A stretch of 64,000 nt of DNA from Salipaludibacillus agaradhaerens (GTDB lineage Bacteria > Bacillota > Bacilli > Bacillales > Salisediminibacteriaceae): contig NZ_KV917378.1 of the NCBI RefSeq assembly GCF_002019735.1, forward strand, positions 1,824,869 to 1,888,868, given 5' to 3'. Shown one piece after another: positions 18,912 to 29,796 of this stretch (position 1 is the stretch's first letter; each line of letters starts with the position of its first letter). Below the pieces are notes generated by a model. That model had not been told where the DNA came from. It saw only the letters and a program-made list of their open reading frames with translations, and did not search any database. A program made the position numbers and the translations under genes.

Positions 18912-21118
18912 GAAATGGCACCTCTCCAAGCGTCCTCCAATGGTGCGACGCTTTCGTTGATTAGGGTTTCCCCCTGCTTCCCGGCCACGTGAAGCACCGG
19001 TGTTTCTGTCACAGTTCCAATTGCTTTTGCGTCTGGCACAAGTTTCTCGAATCGTTCTTGATTTTCTTTCTTGACTGTTAAAATATAGCGCGATGGTGCT
19101 TCACTAAAAAACGCTGAGAGCACATCGGCGTCCGGGATCGTCACGTCAGCACCGAACGGCGTTCCAAACGCCTTTTCTGCTAATGCAACGAGAAAGCCGC
19201 CCTCGGATAAATCATGCGCTGATTGGACAGTGCCGGACTGAATCGCTGTTAATACAGCGTTCTGACGGTGTTTTTCCGTTGCTAAATCAATGGCTGGCGC
19301 AGGTCCGAAAATATCTCCTTCTGTCAGCTTTTGCAGTTCACTGCCGCAGAATTCAGCTGTTGTTTCACCAAGGAGGTAAATCGTATCACCAGCTTGTCTA
19401 AATGATTGCTTTGTGATGTGATCGAGGTGATGGACGAGTCCGACCATACCGATGACAGGGGTCGGGTAAATCGCCCCTTTTGCTGTCTCATTATATAAGG
19501 AAACATTCCCACCAATAACCGGTGTTTCTAACGTCTCACACGCTTCGCTTAGTCCGTCAGTGGAACGCTCCAGTTGCCAGAAAATCTCTGGTTTTTCTGG
19601 GCTACCATAATTTAGACAATCTGTGACACCTAAAGGTTCTGCACCAGAACAAACGAGGTTTCTCGCTGCTTCCGCCACGGCTAATTTCCCACCTTCATAA
19701 GGATCAAGATAGATGAAGCGAGAATTACAATCGGTCGTCATCGCAAGCGCCTTTTCTGTCCCACGGATACGAATGACAGCTGCATCTGATCCTGGGGCCA
19801 CCACTGTATTTGTTCTTACCATGTAATCGTACTGTTCATAAACCCATTCTTTACTGGCAATCGTCGGCTGCTGTAAAAGCTGCTTTAATGTTTCGGCATA
19901 GTCTGTCACAGTCGGTTTATAAGACTGTTGCTGTTGAAACTGGCTGAAATAAGCTGGTTCTTTAGATGGTTGATGGTAAACAGGTGCTTCTTCAGCTAAC
20001 GCATCAACGGGCACGTCTGCCATCACTTCACCATCGTGAAGTAATGTTAGGCGCTGATTATCCGTCACTTCCCCTACTACTTTAGCGAGAAGTCCCCATT
20101 TTTCAAATAGGGTGATAAACTCTTGTTCACTGCCTTTTTCAACGACGAGAAGCATCCGTTCCTGTGATTCAGACAACATCATTTCATAAGGTGTCATCGC
20201 TTTTTCACGTTGTGGCACTTCATCTAAGTTCATCGTGATACCTGATCCAGCTTTACTGGCCATTTCCGCTGATGACGATGTAAGACCAGCAGCTCCCATA
20301 TCTTGAATACCCACTAGTTTCGGGTGCTTCGTCGCTTCTAAACACGCCTCAACAAGTAATTTTTCCATGAACGGGTCACCGACTTGCACTGATGGTCGTT
20401 TCGATTCTGACGCTTCACTTAATTCTTCTGACGCAAATGTAGCACCATGAATCCCATCGCGTCCTGTACTAGCTCCCACATAGAGAACGGGATTTCCTGT
20501 TCCTTTCGCCTGCCCTTTTTGGATATCTTGATGATCGATGAGCCCAACACACATGGCGTTAACTAAAGGATTCCCTTCATAGCAAGGATCGAATTGCACT
20601 TCACCACCTACCGTCGGAATGCCAATACAGTTACCGTATCCTGCGATCCCAGACACGACCCCTTCAAATAAATATTTCACACGCGGGTTGTTCAACTCGC
20701 CAAATCGAAGGGAGTTTAATAGGGCGACAGGCCGCGCTCCCATTGAAAAAATGTCACGGATGATGCCGCCTACACCAGTTGCGGCCCCTTCATATGGCTC
20801 CACAGCTGATGGGTGATTATGACTTTCGATTTTGAAGACGACTGCTTGCCCATCACCAATATCGATAATCCCTGCCCCTTCTCCAGGGCCTTGCAAGACT
20901 TTTTCACCGTCTGTAGGGAATTTCTTTAAGAGCACTTTCGAGTTTTTGTAGCTACAATGCTCAGACCACATGACTGAAAAAAGACCGAGTTCCGTATAGT
21001 TTGGTTGTCTGCCAAGAATCTCTTCGATCATGTGAAATTCTGAATCACTGACACCCATCTCTTTGTAGATTTTTTCCTCTTTAATCCGTGCTGGTGACGG
21101 CTCATGACGTAATGGCAT
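18896..21118 (-). CDS. purL: FGAM synthase subunit PurL
   Basis: 740 residues from the ATG at 21118, six bases after GGAGGG. This is the small (Bacillus-type) PurL, which needs PurQ for ammonia and PurS for assembly, unlike the 1300-residue enzyme of enterobacteria. Visible motifs are [12 protein letters not shown], the ATP/metal segment [38 protein letters not shown], and the second-half repeats GGNVSLYNE and HDLSEGG. It converts FGAR to FGAM. It overlaps purQ upstream by 17 bases and purF downstream by 16 bases. Confidence 0.97.
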   Translation of the reverse strand: MPLRHEPSPARIKEEKIYKEMGVSDSEFHMIEEILGRQPNYTELGLFSVMWSEHCSYKNSKVLLKKFPTDGEKVLQGPGEGAGIIDIGDGQAVVFKIESHNHPSAVEPYEGAATGVGGIIRDIFSMGARPVALLNSLRFGELNNPRVKYLFEGVVSGIAGYGNCIGIPTVGGEVQFDPCYEGNPLVNAMCVGLIDHQDIQKGQAKGTGNPVLYVGASTGRDGIHGATFASEELSEASESKRPSVQVGDPFMEKLLVEACLEATKHPKLVGIQDMGAAGLTSSSAEMASKAGSGITMNLDEVPQREKAMTPYEMMLSESQERMLLVVEKGSEQEFITLFEKWGLLAKVVGEVTDNQRLTLLHDGEVMADVPVDALAEEAPVYHQPSKEPAYFSQFQQQQSYKPTVTDYAETLKQLLQQPTIASKEWVYEQYDYMVRTNTVVAPGSDAAVIRIRGTEKALAMTTDCNSRFIYLDPYEGGKLAVAEAARNLVCSGAEPLGVTDCLNYGSPEKPEIFWQLERSTDGLSEACETLETPVIGGNVSLYNETAKGAIYPTPVIGMVGLVHHLDHITKQSFRQAGDTIYLLGETTAEFCGSELQKLTEGDIFGPAPAIDLATEKHRQNAVLTAIQSGTVQSAHDLSEGGFLVALAEKAFGTPFGADVTIPDADVLSAFFSEAPSRYILTVKKENQERFEKLVPDAKAIGTVTETPVLHVAGKQGETLINESVAPLEDAWRGAISCYLK

Positions 21119-21785
21119 GCTGTTCCCTCCAATGCTTGACAATCGATTGAAAAAGCTTTAAACCGTCTGCTGAACCTAATAGCGCATCAACAGCCCGCTC
21201 AGGATGTGGCATCATCCCTAATACATTTCCCTGCTCATTCATGATGCCTGCGATATTAGCCACAGAACCGTTCACGTCTTCTTCATAAGTGAATACAATT
21301 TGGTTATTGGCTTTCAGTGAGACCAATGTGTCGTCATCACAATAGTAGTTGCCTTCCCCGTGAGCGACTGGAATCGTAATCGTATCTGTGTCGTGATAAC
21401 TATTTGTAAAGAGTGACGTTTTGTTTGTAATTTGAAGGCGCGTTTGCTTGCAAATAAAGGATAACTTAGCATTCCGGCGCATAGCACCAGGAAGTAGACC
21501 TGCTTCAAGGAGGACTTGGAAGCCGTTACATACCCCTAGTATAGGCACTCCTGCTGCTGCTTTTTCTTCTACTACTTTCATGATTGGCGAAAATCTTGCA
21601 ATCGCCCCTGAACGCAAGTAATCACCGTATGAGAAGCCGCCTGGAAGTAGAATGGCATCAAAGCCGTCAAGATTTGTTTCATCGTGCCAAACATACGCGA
21701 CGTCCTCTCCTAATTCATCCTTTATGGCATGAAACATGTCTAAATCACAATTTGACCCAGGGAAGACAATGACTGCGAACTTCAT
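21102..21785 (-). CDS. purQ: FGAM synthase glutaminase subunit PurQ
   Basis: 227-residue class I glutamine amidotransferase supplying ammonia to PurL. The nucleophile elbow is GVCNGFQ and the His-Glu pair is in MPHPERAVD. The start PGSNCDLD is typical. It overlaps purS by 4 bases (ATGA) and extends 17 bases into purL. Confidence 0.97.
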   Translation of the reverse strand: MKFAVIVFPGSNCDLDMFHAIKDELGEDVAYVWHDETNLDGFDAILLPGGFSYGDYLRSGAIARFSPIMKVVEEKAAAGVPILGVCNGFQVLLEAGLLPGAMRRNAKLSFICKQTRLQITNKTSLFTNSYHDTDTITIPVAHGEGNYYCDDDTLVSLKANNQIVFTYEEDVNGSVANIAGIMNEQGNVLGMMPHPERAVDALLGSADGLKLFQSIVKHWREQHAITS

Positions 21786-22039
21786 GAAGAGACGACCTCC
21801 TCTGCCTCATACGTATAGTCTTCTATAACTGGGTTAGCGAGAAGTTTGTCACACATTTGTTTGACGTAATCATGAAGCGTATCTTCTGTCGCCTCCAAAC
21901 GAAGCGTCATCACTTTTCCAATTCTCACATCGCTAACTCCTTCAAAACCTAAGTGATGGAGTGAATTTTTCACGGCTGACCCTTGTGGATCTAGGACCCC
22001 TTCTTTTAATGTCACGTAAACCTTCACATCGTATGTCAT
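21782..22039 (-). CDS. purS: FGAM synthase assembly subunit PurS
   Basis: 85-residue acidic protein beginning [22 protein letters not shown], the hallmark of PurS, with the [12 protein letters not shown] segment. It bridges PurL and PurQ. Its ATG overlaps the purC stop by one base (TAATG) and its stop overlaps purQ. Confidence 0.97.
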   Translation of the reverse strand: MTYDVKVYVTLKEGVLDPQGSAVKNSLHHLGFEGVSDVRIGKVMTLRLEATEDTLHDYVKQMCDKLLANPVIEDYTYEAEEVVSS

Positions 22040-22752
22040 TATGCTTGTCCTCCTAGTCTCGTCAAAATCGTTTCATAGCCTTCTTGTAAATCCCCTTGTT
22101 GAAAGCGAAATAAATCTTTATCCAATGATTCACCCGTTTGTTTATCCCAGAGACGACATGTATCTGGAGAGATCTCATCAGCGAGGAGAACCTGACCTGC
22201 TGAATCTTTGCCAAATTCCAATTTGAAATCGATCAGTTGCACGCCGATCTTCTCAAACATGGTGATTAAGTGATCATTGACAGCCAAGGCCTTTTCTTTC
22301 ATAAGTTGTACATCATTTTCTGAGGCTAAACCCATCGCTTTAATATGAGCGTCATTCATAAGAGGGTCACCTAGCTCATCATCTTTGTAATAAAATTCTA
22401 CAATCGGTTCACTAAATTGCTGCCCCCGTGAAAAACCGAGACGTTTCACTAAACTTCCCGCAGCCACATTACGTACGACCACTTCCACTGGAATAATGGA
22501 GACTTTTCGCACGAGCTGTTCCGTTTCAGAGAGCCTTTCAATGAAGTGACTTTTCACTCCTTGACGAGCCAATTGGGAAAAAATGAGTGAACTAATTTCG
22601 TTATTGAGACGCCCTTTGCCCCGAAGTGTCTCTTTTTTTTCTCCGTTAAAAGCTGTGGCGTCATCCTTATAACTAATCCATAACACATCATCTTTATCCG
22701 TCTTATAAATCTGTTTCGCTTTCCCTTCATACAAGCACGCTTTTTTTTCCAC
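22039..22752 (-). CDS. purC: SAICAR synthetase
   Basis: 237 residues. I place the start at a GTG (22752), eight bases after GGAGG. The protein then begins MEKKACLYEGKAKQIYKTD, matching the usual PurC N-terminus, whereas the longest frame adds 22 residues of unrelated sequence. Motifs are LYEGKAKQIY, FNGEKK, PVEVVVRNVAAGSLVKR and LIDFKLEFG...DEISPDTCRLWD. It condenses CAIR with aspartate. A 94-base gap separates it from purB, one of the few in the operon. Confidence 0.96.
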   Translation of the reverse strand: MEKKACLYEGKAKQIYKTDKDDVLWISYKDDATAFNGEKKETLRGKGRLNNEISSLIFSQLARQGVKSHFIERLSETEQLVRKVSIIPVEVVVRNVAAGSLVKRLGFSRGQQFSEPIVEFYYKDDELGDPLMNDAHIKAMGLASENDVQLMKEKALAVNDHLITMFEKIGVQLIDFKLEFGKDSAGQVLLADEISPDTCRLWDKQTGESLDKDLFRFQQGDLQEGYETILTRLGGQA

Positions 22753-22846
22753 CGATGCCGCCTCCAGTATAGTTAGTTCTGAATATTGGGACTTTTGTAT
22801 TTGAGAGGAGTATGTCACCGCTCCTCTTCTTACCTGTCACCCCGTG

Positions 22847-24145
22847 TTAATTCGTTAAGCCAAGACGTTCAAAAATCGTGTCAACATGCTTTAGGTGGTG
22901 TTTATAATCAAAACAATCATCAAGTTCCTCTGAAGAAAGCTGGTTTGTAATATGCTCATCCTCTTCCACTAGCTGACGAAATTGGATCCCTTTTTCCCAC
23001 GCTTCCATCGCTTTAGGCTGGACGAGGTCATAAGCTGCTTCCCTTGCCATCCCTTTATCAATAAGAGATAACAGGACACGCTGAGAATAAATCAGGCCAT
23101 ATGTCCGCGTCATATTCCGCTTCATATTCTCAGGGAACACCGTTAAGTTTTTCACGATATTGCCGAATCGGTTAAGCATATAATTCAATGCAATCGTCGC
23201 ATCAGGTAAAATGACACGCTCTGCAGAGGAGTGAGAAATGTCCCGTTCATGCCATAGCGCAATATTTTCGTAGGCTGTCACCACATGTCCGCGTAAAACC
23301 CGTGCTAATCCTGTCATATTTTCAGAGCCAATCGGATTTCGTTTATGGGGCATTGCTGACGATCCTTTTTGTCCTTTTGCAAAAAATTCTTCTACTTCCC
23401 GTGTTTCACTTTTTTGCAGACCGCGAATTTCAACCGCCATTTTTTCAATAGACGAGGCGATAAGTGACAGTGTCGCCACATAATGGGCGTGACGATCACG
23501 CTGTAACGTTTGTGTAGAGATTGGAGAAGCTTCAAGGCCAAGCCCTTCACACACATACTTTTCTACTGATGGATCAATATTAGCGTACGTCCCTACTGCA
23601 CCAGAAAGCTTCCCTACTCTGACTGTTTCAGCTGCATGGCGGAAGCGTTCAAGGTTACGCTTCATCTCTTCATACCAAAGGGCAAGCTTTAGACCAAATG
23701 TGGTCGGTTCTGCATGTACGCCGTGTGTACGTCCCATCATCACCGTTGTTTTATGTTCGATCGCTTTATGTTTAAGAATATCAATAAAGGCGAGAATATC
23801 TTTTTCTATAATGTCGTTCGCTTGTTTCAGTAAATAGGATAAGGCTGTATCTACCACATCTGTAGACGTTAGACCGTAATGCACCCATTTACGTTCGTCA
23901 CCAAGGGTCTCAGAAACCGCCCGGGTGAAGGCGACCACATCGTGCCGTGTTTGTTCTTCAATTTCATGAATGCGCGCCACATCGAATGAGGCCTTTTCAC
24001 GTATTTTTTTCACGTCCTCTTTCGGAATGTCACCTAATTCTGCCCATGCCTCACAAGCGAGTATTTCTACTTCTAACCAAGCCTGGAATCGGTTTTGCTC
24101 TGTCCAAATTGCACCCATTTCTGGGCGTGTATAGCGTTCAATCAT
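22847..24145 (-). CDS. purB: Adenylosuccinate lyase
   Basis: 432-residue fumarase/aspartase superfamily enzyme acting twice in purine synthesis (SAICAR to AICAR, and adenylosuccinate to AMP). Visible are the signature loop [32 protein letters not shown] (general acid His) and [11 protein letters not shown]. Length is normal. It starts 12 bases after purK. Confidence 0.97.
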   Translation of the reverse strand: MIERYTRPEMGAIWTEQNRFQAWLEVEILACEAWAELGDIPKEDVKKIREKASFDVARIHEIEEQTRHDVVAFTRAVSETLGDERKWVHYGLTSTDVVDTALSYLLKQANDIIEKDILAFIDILKHKAIEHKTTVMMGRTHGVHAEPTTFGLKLALWYEEMKRNLERFRHAAETVRVGKLSGAVGTYANIDPSVEKYVCEGLGLEASPISTQTLQRDRHAHYVATLSLIASSIEKMAVEIRGLQKSETREVEEFFAKGQKGSSAMPHKRNPIGSENMTGLARVLRGHVVTAYENIALWHERDISHSSAERVILPDATIALNYMLNRFGNIVKNLTVFPENMKRNMTRTYGLIYSQRVLLSLIDKGMAREAAYDLVQPKAMEAWEKGIQFRQLVEEDEHITNQLSSEELDDCFDYKHHLKHVDTIFERLGLTN

Positions 24146-24157
24146 CTGTTGTGCCTC

Positions 24158-25300
24158 CTAATGTTTGTGGTCTATTTTCCAAATGTTAGTGTCATGAATT
24201 GCTTTGAGAGTCGCTTCTACATCATCTGTTAAAAAGGTGATGTGTCCCATTTTTCGACCTGTACGGGCTTCTGCTTTTCCGTAAAGATGTAGGTGACCTT
24301 GCGGCAGCTTATCTAGGTTAGCCATGACTTCTGACATATGCTCACCTAATATGTTAACCATGACAGCAGGTTTAAGTAAATCGGTTCTACCAAGCGACCA
24401 ACCGCATACCGCTCGAATGTGCTGAGCAAATTGCGATGTCTCACAGGCGTTCATCGTGTAATGTCCTGAGTTATGAGGCCGTGGTGCCAACTCGTTTACA
24501 TAAAGATCGTCGTCAGCAGTGACGAACATTTCTACCGCTAACGTGCCGATAAGATTAAATGATTCTGCCAGATGTGTCGCTAGTTTGACTGCTTTATCAT
24601 GTACGGAAGTTGATATTCTTGCCGGCACGATCGATTGGTGAAGAATATTATTGACGTGACAATTCTCAGCTACTGGAAACGTAGCTGTTTCACCCTTCGC
24701 ATTTCTATTCACAATAACGGATATCTCTTTTTGGAAAGGAATCCACGCTTCTAACACGAACGGTCCTTTTCCTTTTAAGTCATTCCATGCATGGGGTAAT
24801 TCCTCTATCGTCTTTATGACATATTGACCTTTGCCATCGTAACCACCGCGCGTCGTCTTCAATACAGCTGGTAATCCTAACAGTTCTACAGCCTTCTGCA
24901 AATCGTTAGCTGTGACCACCTCTTGGTAAGGGACGACAGGGACATGAAACGAGCGGATCGCCTGCTTTTCATGGCTACGATCTTGCGTAATGGCAAGGAG
25001 GTCACTGCCTTGTGGCAAATACATTTGTTGTTCTAACCATGTGGCCGTTTCTGAATCAATATTTTCAAATTCATACGTCAGAACGTCGCATAACTGCGCC
25101 AATTTTTCTGCACCTTTTAAATCGTTATAGGCTGTGTTCACTTGATGGTCTGCTACTTGACCACATGGGGAATCGGGAGTTGGCTCCAACACCGCAATCC
25201 TATACCCCATCTCTCTCGCAGACAAGGCCATCATTCGACCAAGCTGGCCCCCGCCCAGAATACCGATTGTCTTTCCTGGTGCCATCCATTCGCTCATCAT
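24158..25300 (-). CDS. purK: N5-carboxyaminoimidazole ribonucleotide synthase
   Basis: 380-residue ATP-grasp enzyme making N5-CAIR from AIR, bicarbonate and ATP. It begins with a dinucleotide-like [13 protein letters not shown], then has [13 protein letters not shown] (ATP-grasp loop) and [22 protein letters not shown]. The ATG overlaps the end of purE by 4 bases. Confidence 0.97.
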   Translation of the reverse strand: MMSEWMAPGKTIGILGGGQLGRMMALSAREMGYRIAVLEPTPDSPCGQVADHQVNTAYNDLKGAEKLAQLCDVLTYEFENIDSETATWLEQQMYLPQGSDLLAITQDRSHEKQAIRSFHVPVVPYQEVVTANDLQKAVELLGLPAVLKTTRGGYDGKGQYVIKTIEELPHAWNDLKGKGPFVLEAWIPFQKEISVIVNRNAKGETATFPVAENCHVNNILHQSIVPARISTSVHDKAVKLATHLAESFNLIGTLAVEMFVTADDDLYVNELAPRPHNSGHYTMNACETSQFAQHIRAVCGWSLGRTDLLKPAVMVNILGEHMSEVMANLDKLPQGHLHLYGKAEARTGRKMGHITFLTDDVEATLKAIHDTNIWKIDHKH

Positions 25301-25782
25301 GTCAACTCTCCTTCTTGCATAATCTCTTCCCGTTTTTTATCACGTCGGGCTTGTAGACGCTCTGCTATCGCCGGTTCATGAACTGAGAGTTGTTGCGCGG
25401 CGAGGAGTGCTGCATTGATCGCACCTGCTTTCCCAATGGCAACTGTAGCAACAGGGACGCCGGCAGGCATTTGAACGATAGATAATAACGAATCCATGCC
25501 GTCTAATGCTTTAGATTGGACTGGTACTCCGATAACCGGAAGCGTGGTTTTTGCAGCTACCATACCAGGAAGGTGAGCTGCCCCACCTGCACCTGCAATG
25601 ATCACATGCAATCCTCGCCCTCTCGCTGTTTCTGCATAATCAAACATTAAATCGGGAGTACGATGTGCCGATACGACTTTTGTTTCAAAGGGCACTCCCA
25701 ACTCCTTTAATGTATCAGCTGTGTGTTTCATTGTTTCCCAGTCTGATGTGGACCCCATGATGACGCCTACTTTTAATGACAT
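25297..25782 (-). CDS. purE: N5-CAIR mutase (class I PurE)
   Basis: 161 residues from the ATG at 25782, six bases after AGGAGG. The longer frame extends into the riboswitch leader and is not translated. Class I PurE motifs are [23 protein letters not shown] and [16 protein letters not shown]. It rearranges N5-CAIR to CAIR and is the first gene of the 12-gene operon, so its leader carries the guanine-type riboswitch and attenuator. Confidence 0.97.
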   Translation of the reverse strand: MSLKVGVIMGSTSDWETMKHTADTLKELGVPFETKVVSAHRTPDLMFDYAETARGRGLHVIIAGAGGAAHLPGMVAAKTTLPVIGVPVQSKALDGMDSLLSIVQMPAGVPVATVAIGKAGAINAALLAAQQLSVHEPAIAERLQARRDKKREEIMQEGELT

Positions 25783-25864
25783 GTTTATCCTCCTTGACAT
25801 TGCTTCTATTATAAGATTAGATAACGTGTATAGGTTCGTGAGACTAATAGTGCTTAATAAATAG

Positions 25865-25911
25865 AAAAAACGTGCCTTATCATCCTTAATAGAGGGACAA
25901 TAAGACACGTA
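25865..25911 (-). terminator. Attenuator terminator in the purE leader
   Basis: Minus strand ACGTGTCTTATTGTCC pairs through G-U pairs with GGATGATAAGGCACGT and is followed by TTTTTTCTA. It lies between the purine aptamer and purE, as expected for premature termination when guanine or hypoxanthine is bound. Confidence 0.88.
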
Positions 25912-25984
25912 CATTGTCAGATGATCGCACAAATAAAAGGCAGAGGGCAATCAATTGTCCTCTCATCGTGTACATATGTGTCCA

Positions 25985-26060
25985 TTTCCCTCATAGTCTA
26001 TTGATTTATGGTCAACAGGTAGAAACTTTCGGGCCATATCCCCGACTTTATATGAGGTAA
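25985..26060 (-). ncRNA. Guanine-class purine riboswitch (pur operon leader)
   Basis: On the minus strand P1 is CCTCATA / TATGAGG. P2 is TCGGG / CCCGA with loop GATATGG, the junction is AAGTTTCTACC, P3 is CTGTTGA / TCAATAG with loop CCATAAA, and the end is GACTATGAGG. The specificity base in GACTATG is C, which selects guanine/hypoxanthine rather than adenine. The loop-loop GG/CC contact is kept. Confidence 0.95.
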
Positions 26061-26080
26061 CGTCATTAATTTGCACTTAT

Positions 26081-26110
26081 ATCATAACAATTCAGCCCTA
26101 GTAACGTCAA
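26081..26110 (-). promoter_or_regulatory. Sigma-A promoter of the pur operon
   Basis: -35 TTGACG (26105-26110), 18-bp spacer, -10 TATGAT (26081-26086), directly upstream of the purine riboswitch and downstream of the PurR boxes. Confidence 0.75.
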
Positions 26111-26112
26111 CT

Positions 26113-26156
26113 ATTTTCGAACATTTTAACTCATTAAACGTTTAATGTTCGGAATT
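26113..26156 (-). promoter_or_regulatory. Paired PurR operators (PurBoxes)
   Basis: Minus strand AATTCCGAACATT (26144-26156) matches the Bacillus PurBox AWWWCCGAACWWT exactly. After 18 bases an inverted copy AATGTTCGAAAAT (26113-26125) has one mismatch. The pair lies just upstream of the -35 box, as in the B. subtilis pur operon, and should be released by PRPP. Confidence 0.85.
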
Positions 26157-26327
26157 TATTGAGATATCGTGTTTTTCTAAGGAAGACATATGTGAAAATC
26201 GCTTCATATACCCTTATTCTCATTCCTCATAAAACTCTTAATGGCAAGTCACGCTGCTTTTAAAATTAAACTAGCTTCTCTCTGATTTCAATGTTAACCG
26301 GTTACATCATCTCTGGGTGAATGAGAG
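26157..26327. other. Intergenic region between divergent pur operon and ABC genes
   Basis: AT-rich spacer upstream of the PurBoxes. No gene was recognised; it leads into the double-hairpin repeat at 26328. Confidence 0.4.
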
Positions 26328-26481
26328 ATAAAGCTAAGCTTCAATCAGTGGAAGTTTTCCTTCATCCCCACTGATTGTTAGTTTAACTTATCGGACCTTT
26401 AGGGGCAGTTTATCCCCCACCTTAACTTTTCGATCTTCTTAAGTTTTCAGGTGAGGGTTTTACCCTTCAGAGTGGGATAAA
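26328..26481 (+). repeat. Double-hairpin intergenic repeat, copy 1
   Basis: About 155 bp nearly identical to 55448-55605. The first inverted repeat pairs CTTCAATCAGTGG with CCACTGATTGTTAG. The second pairs AGGGGCAGTTTATCCCCCACC with the GGTGAGGGTTTTACCC side around an AACTT / AAGTT stem. It sits immediately upstream of the EcsA-like gene and may act as leader or terminator structure. Confidence 0.85.
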
Positions 26482-26542
26482 AATGAAACCTCTATTAAAT
26501 GGCGTTCGTAACACAATTATCTATCAAACAAAGGTGATGCAT

Positions 26543-27247
26543 ATGGAAGCATTAAATGTGGAAATCAAAAAAGCAGGCTATAGTCAACATAACGTCATTA
26601 TTCACGATATCCATTTTAACGTTAAGGCTGGTGAGCTCGTTGGGCTTATAGGACCAAATGGCGCTGGGAAAAGTACGATCATTAAGTCAATTCTTGATCT
26701 GCTCCCGCATGTCGTAGGTACCGTATCTCGACCAGAAAAACACCGTTATGCTTACATTCCTGAACACCCTGTCTATTACGAGGAATTGACACTATGGGAA
26801 CATATTGAAATGGCTAAAGCGATAAACGCTATTGAGGATAGCGATTATTATCAACAAGCAGAAGAACTACTCACACTTTTTCGGCTTAAAGAAAATAAAC
26901 ATCACTTTCCTACATCATTTTCTAAAGGCATGCAGCAAAAACTTATGATCATTATTGCCATTCTAATTAAGCCAGAGTTATATATTGTTGATGAGCCTTT
27001 TATCGGGCTTGATCCTAAGGCGATAAAAGATTTATTAATGATTTTTGAGCAGGAGCGTAAACGAGGGGCTGCCATTCTAATGTCCACCCATGTCCTTGAT
27101 ACAGCCGAACGTATTTGTGACCGATTTCTCCTTATTAATCATGGGGAAATGATCTCTCATGGCACACTCGAAGATGTTCGTAAGCAAAGTGGTGTGGAAG
27201 GTTCACTGTTAGACTGCTTCTATGAATTAATGGAGATAACATCATGA
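26543..27247 (+). CDS. ABC transporter ATP-binding protein, EcsA-like
   Basis: 234 residues from the ATG at 26543 (AAAGGTG six bases upstream). Motifs are Walker A GLIGPNGAGKST, the non-canonical signature FSKGMQQKL, Walker B LYIVDEPFIGLDP and switch His in STH, a pattern typical of EcsA-type ATPases. It overlaps the permease gene as ATGA, so the two form one exporter. In B. subtilis EcsAB affects protein secretion and intramembrane proteolysis. Whether this copy, which sits between purE and yebG, is the main Ecs system or a paralogue cannot be told from the window. Confidence 0.85.
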   Translation: MEALNVEIKKAGYSQHNVIIHDIHFNVKAGELVGLIGPNGAGKSTIIKSILDLLPHVVGTVSRPEKHRYAYIPEHPVYYEELTLWEHIEMAKAINAIEDSDYYQQAEELLTLFRLKENKHHFPTSFSKGMQQKLMIIIAILIKPELYIVDEPFIGLDPKAIKDLLMIFEQERKRGAAILMSTHVLDTAERICDRFLLINHGEMISHGTLEDVRKQSGVEGSLLDCFYELMEITS

Positions 27248-28452
27248 ACATCATGGTAAGGCGATTAAAAAGTGAATGGTCCTATCATTATTCTGTCTGG
27301 AAATCGGCAGTAGATTGGGTTATTTGGCTGTATATCCTTATTCCTGCGCTTATTATCTTCAGCTATCAATACTACGCTTTATGGATTGGTGAGGCTGATT
27401 GGCCAAATCATTATCCACTCACGTTTACATGGTTTATTTTCTTTATAATCAGTTTAAAAGGAACAACAAGATTATTTATCCGTGATGCTGATGTGCTTTT
27501 TTTACGCCAACATCCTTCGTATCTCCGAGCTATTATGAAGGGAGGTATCATTTATTCTTTTATTAGAAACATACTGATCATTTTAGTTATTGCGGGGGGC
27601 CTATTACCTTTATGGCTTAATTATGATGATGTATCATATGAACGTATCGCCACATTTCTTCTCTTTGTCATCGTATTTCGTATGATCTACCATCTTGCAA
27701 AACAATGGGTGTCTTTAACATATAGCGGTTGGCCATTGTTTTTCGTTAATATGCTCCTGACGATCATCAGTCTAGCTATATTTAATGGGGCTTTATTTTC
27801 TAGTTCAGTCATAAGATTCGTTATTATTCTCATTCTTATCATGAGCCTCTATGCCCTTGTTAAATGGCGATTAAATGCCACATGGCACTTTTTTGATGAT
27901 TGTGTCAGAGAGCAAGGTGAAAAATTAAAGCTGTCTGCTATCTTTATTGCTGTGCAAGGCTATAAAATGCCAAAGCGGTTTAAAAGTCATAAAAAGCCAC
28001 GCATTTTATTTCCTGATTCAGACATCATTTATTCTGCTCGCACACCAAGTCACGTGATGAGTGAAATCGTGATTAAGTATATGCTGCGAAACAAATCAAA
28101 GTTATTTACAGCCATTCAGTTGACTATAGTCTTTATGTTTGCTGCTGTATTAGCACCATTTTGGATCAAATGGATATTATTACCTATCTGCACAATCTCT
28201 CTTATCCATTTTGTCCGTTCAAGCTGGACTGATTTAACGACCCATACATTTTTTAAATTATACCGGTTTGAAAAAAATACTGATACAGACCTAGCTATCA
28301 AACGTGCAATCGCTTGGATGAGCCTGCCCTCAGTCTTTTCTATCGGCTTTATGACTGGCTGGGCAGCATTTTCTCCTTTGCTTGGCCTCTTGGTCGCTTT
28401 AGTAACGGTTACCCTTGCTTATTTCTTTTTAATAAAAGAATTGTTAGTGTAA
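27244..28452 (+). CDS. ABC transporter permease, EcsB-like
   Basis: 402-residue integral membrane protein with about eight hydrophobic segments. The features FLRQHPSYLRAIMKGGIIYSF and RPHPF-type cytoplasmic loops resemble EcsB. Its ATG overlaps the ATPase stop by 4 bases, and a good terminator follows the gene. The EcsB family has an unusual membrane domain distinct from ABC2 permeases. The transported substrate is unknown. Confidence 0.82.
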   Translation: MNIMVRRLKSEWSYHYSVWKSAVDWVIWLYILIPALIIFSYQYYALWIGEADWPNHYPLTFTWFIFFIISLKGTTRLFIRDADVLFLRQHPSYLRAIMKGGIIYSFIRNILIILVIAGGLLPLWLNYDDVSYERIATFLLFVIVFRMIYHLAKQWVSLTYSGWPLFFVNMLLTIISLAIFNGALFSSSVIRFVIILILIMSLYALVKWRLNATWHFFDDCVREQGEKLKLSAIFIAVQGYKMPKRFKSHKKPRILFPDSDIIYSARTPSHVMSEIVIKYMLRNKSKLFTAIQLTIVFMFAAVLAPFWIKWILLPICTISLIHFVRSSWTDLTTHTFFKLYRFEKNTDTDLAIKRAIAWMSLPSVFSIGFMTGWAAFSPLLGLLVALVTVTLAYFFLIKELLV

Positions 28453-28483
28453 TCTCCTTATGAATACCTAGATTTTATACCAC

Positions 28484-28520
28484 AAAGCCTCTCAATTACT
28501 TAAGCAACCGAGAGGCTTTT
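28484..28520 (+). terminator. Terminator of the EcsAB-like operon
   Basis: AAAGCCTCTC / GAGAGGCTTTT hairpin about 30 bases after the permease stop codon. Confidence 0.8.
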
Positions 28521-28602
28521 CACTGTAGCTACTATATTGTTTTACACTTGAGAGACACATTCAAGGCACCTAAATCTTATGTGATCCGCACATGGTTTCC
28601 AA

Positions 28603-28800
28603 TTAGTCCATTAATTTGCCTTCAAATACAATCCTTTGATGGGACACTTCCACATCCGTTTTTCCCCCATGCTTTACTTCTTTCAATACTGGCTCTTCCA
28701 TACGGCGAACTGGCATATACCCTTCAACATTCATTCTCTTTAAACAGTCATTAATCGTTTCATTTTCTTCAACGTAAAATTTCTTTTTTTTCTCAGCCAA
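28603..28800 (-). CDS. yebG: NETI motif-containing small protein (YebG-like)
   Basis: 65 residues, containing the eponymous ENETINDCLKRMNVEGYMPVRRMEEPVL block. The start is a TTG at 28800 preceded by AAAGGGGTG. In B. subtilis yebG lies just upstream of purE on the same strand. Here the same strand and order are kept, but an EcsAB-like pair has come between the two. The function is unknown. The protein is short, basic and probably cytoplasmic. Confidence 0.82.
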   Translation of the reverse strand: MAEKKKKFYVEENETINDCLKRMNVEGYMPVRRMEEPVLKEVKHGGKTDVEVSHQRIVFEGKLMD

Positions 28801-28929
28801 ACTACCGTTTCACCCCTTTTAACTAGTCTATAATGTCATTTTTTTGGAAATGACATTACTTTAGGCTTCAATGTCTAACAACGTGATGTCACTTTCTTTC
28901 GGATTTTTACGGGACGTTATATCTCAGAT

Positions 28930-29131
28930 TAGCGTCCTTTAAACGTCCGCGTCGAAATAGAGGGTAGAGCTAAATCTGTATAGGCGGGAGATAACGGACG
29001 CTCATGTACTGATTGACTCGGGCCAACAGGATGGTTGTCACACAAGCGTTTCCGCAGGACGCGAAGACGTTAGCTTGTGTTCCTTATCAATGGGAGAAGA
29101 ACGACGCCCCCTGATTGAAGGATCGTTTTAT
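28930..29131 (+). repeat. 202-bp intergenic repeat, copy 1
   Basis: Closely related to 38158-38359. Shared blocks include GCGGGAGATAACGGACGCT, CCAACAGGATG, CGCAGGACGCGAAGACGTT, AGCTTGTGTTCCTTATCA and GAAGAACGA, ending in GATTGAAGG-TCGTTTTAT. The inner ACACAAGC / GCTTGTGT pair can form a hairpin. A third, shorter relative is at 51480-51625. Confidence 0.8.
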
Positions 29132-29685
29132 CAGCCGCCTATTAAATAAAACTTATTGCCTGTTAGTCGGCGACTCCTGTGGGAAGGAGCAAATCTGAAA
29201 ATCCATTCTGACTGAGCTTTGTAAAGGCAGAATGAGTTGAAGATAAGCCCAACGGAAAGTGTCCCTCTGTAGTAAAAATGAGTCATATCGTTCGAAAAAA
29301 ACAATATAACCATGATTTATGAAATCGACTCATAAAGGGAGACTTTCATTTTTCCCATATATCCAAAAAGTAATTGGGTCTTTTTTCTTTTTTTGAGAAA
29401 AAATATGGAATTAATTCTCCCTTAGGTTATAATAATTTATATTATATCAAAAAATAACAGACAAAGATGGCTAATAGTGGCCTTTCTCTTGCCTTTTTGT
29501 CAAAATTAGGACAAAACCTGCAGGTGAGCAGATATGGTTTACTTTTAGACAATGTCTTCTCAAAATCGCCTTATTTAGTTGATTCTCTAGATATTAAAAG
29601 TTTATTAGATTTTTAAAATGACTTTTTATTTAATAACACACACATAGATACCCTCAGATGAGACTTCTTTTATACTCCTCAACAA
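29132..29685. other. Intergenic region upstream of the GH5 gene
   Basis: About 550 AT-rich bases without a credible gene. It contains long A/T runs near 29390-29450 and leads to the cre site at 29686. Confidence 0.4.
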
Positions 29686-29699
29686 TGTAATCGCTTTCA
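29686..29699 (+). promoter_or_regulatory. Catabolite-responsive element (cre)
   Basis: TGTAATCGCTTTCA fits the CcpA operator consensus TGWAANCGNTNWCA at every position. It is 97 bp upstream of the secreted glycoside hydrolase start, so CcpA repression in the presence of preferred sugars is expected. A second partial motif, TGTAATCGCAAAA, lies about 35 bases further downstream. Confidence 0.8.
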
Positions 29700-29796
29700 T
29701 ATAAAGATAGCATACAAAAATGTAATCGCAAAAAAAATGCCACTTATTGTACTTCATGAATTAAACATAGAATTCAAAAAAGGGAGAGGGTTTAGT

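Noticed and set aside
25783-25950. N-terminal extension of PurE
   Set aside because: It overlaps the riboswitch terminator; AGGAGG directly precedes the internal ATG at 25782.
29131-29313. 60-codon minus-strand frame upstream of the GH5 gene
   Set aside because: No ribosome site; it starts inside AT-rich spacer and ends at the 202-bp repeat.
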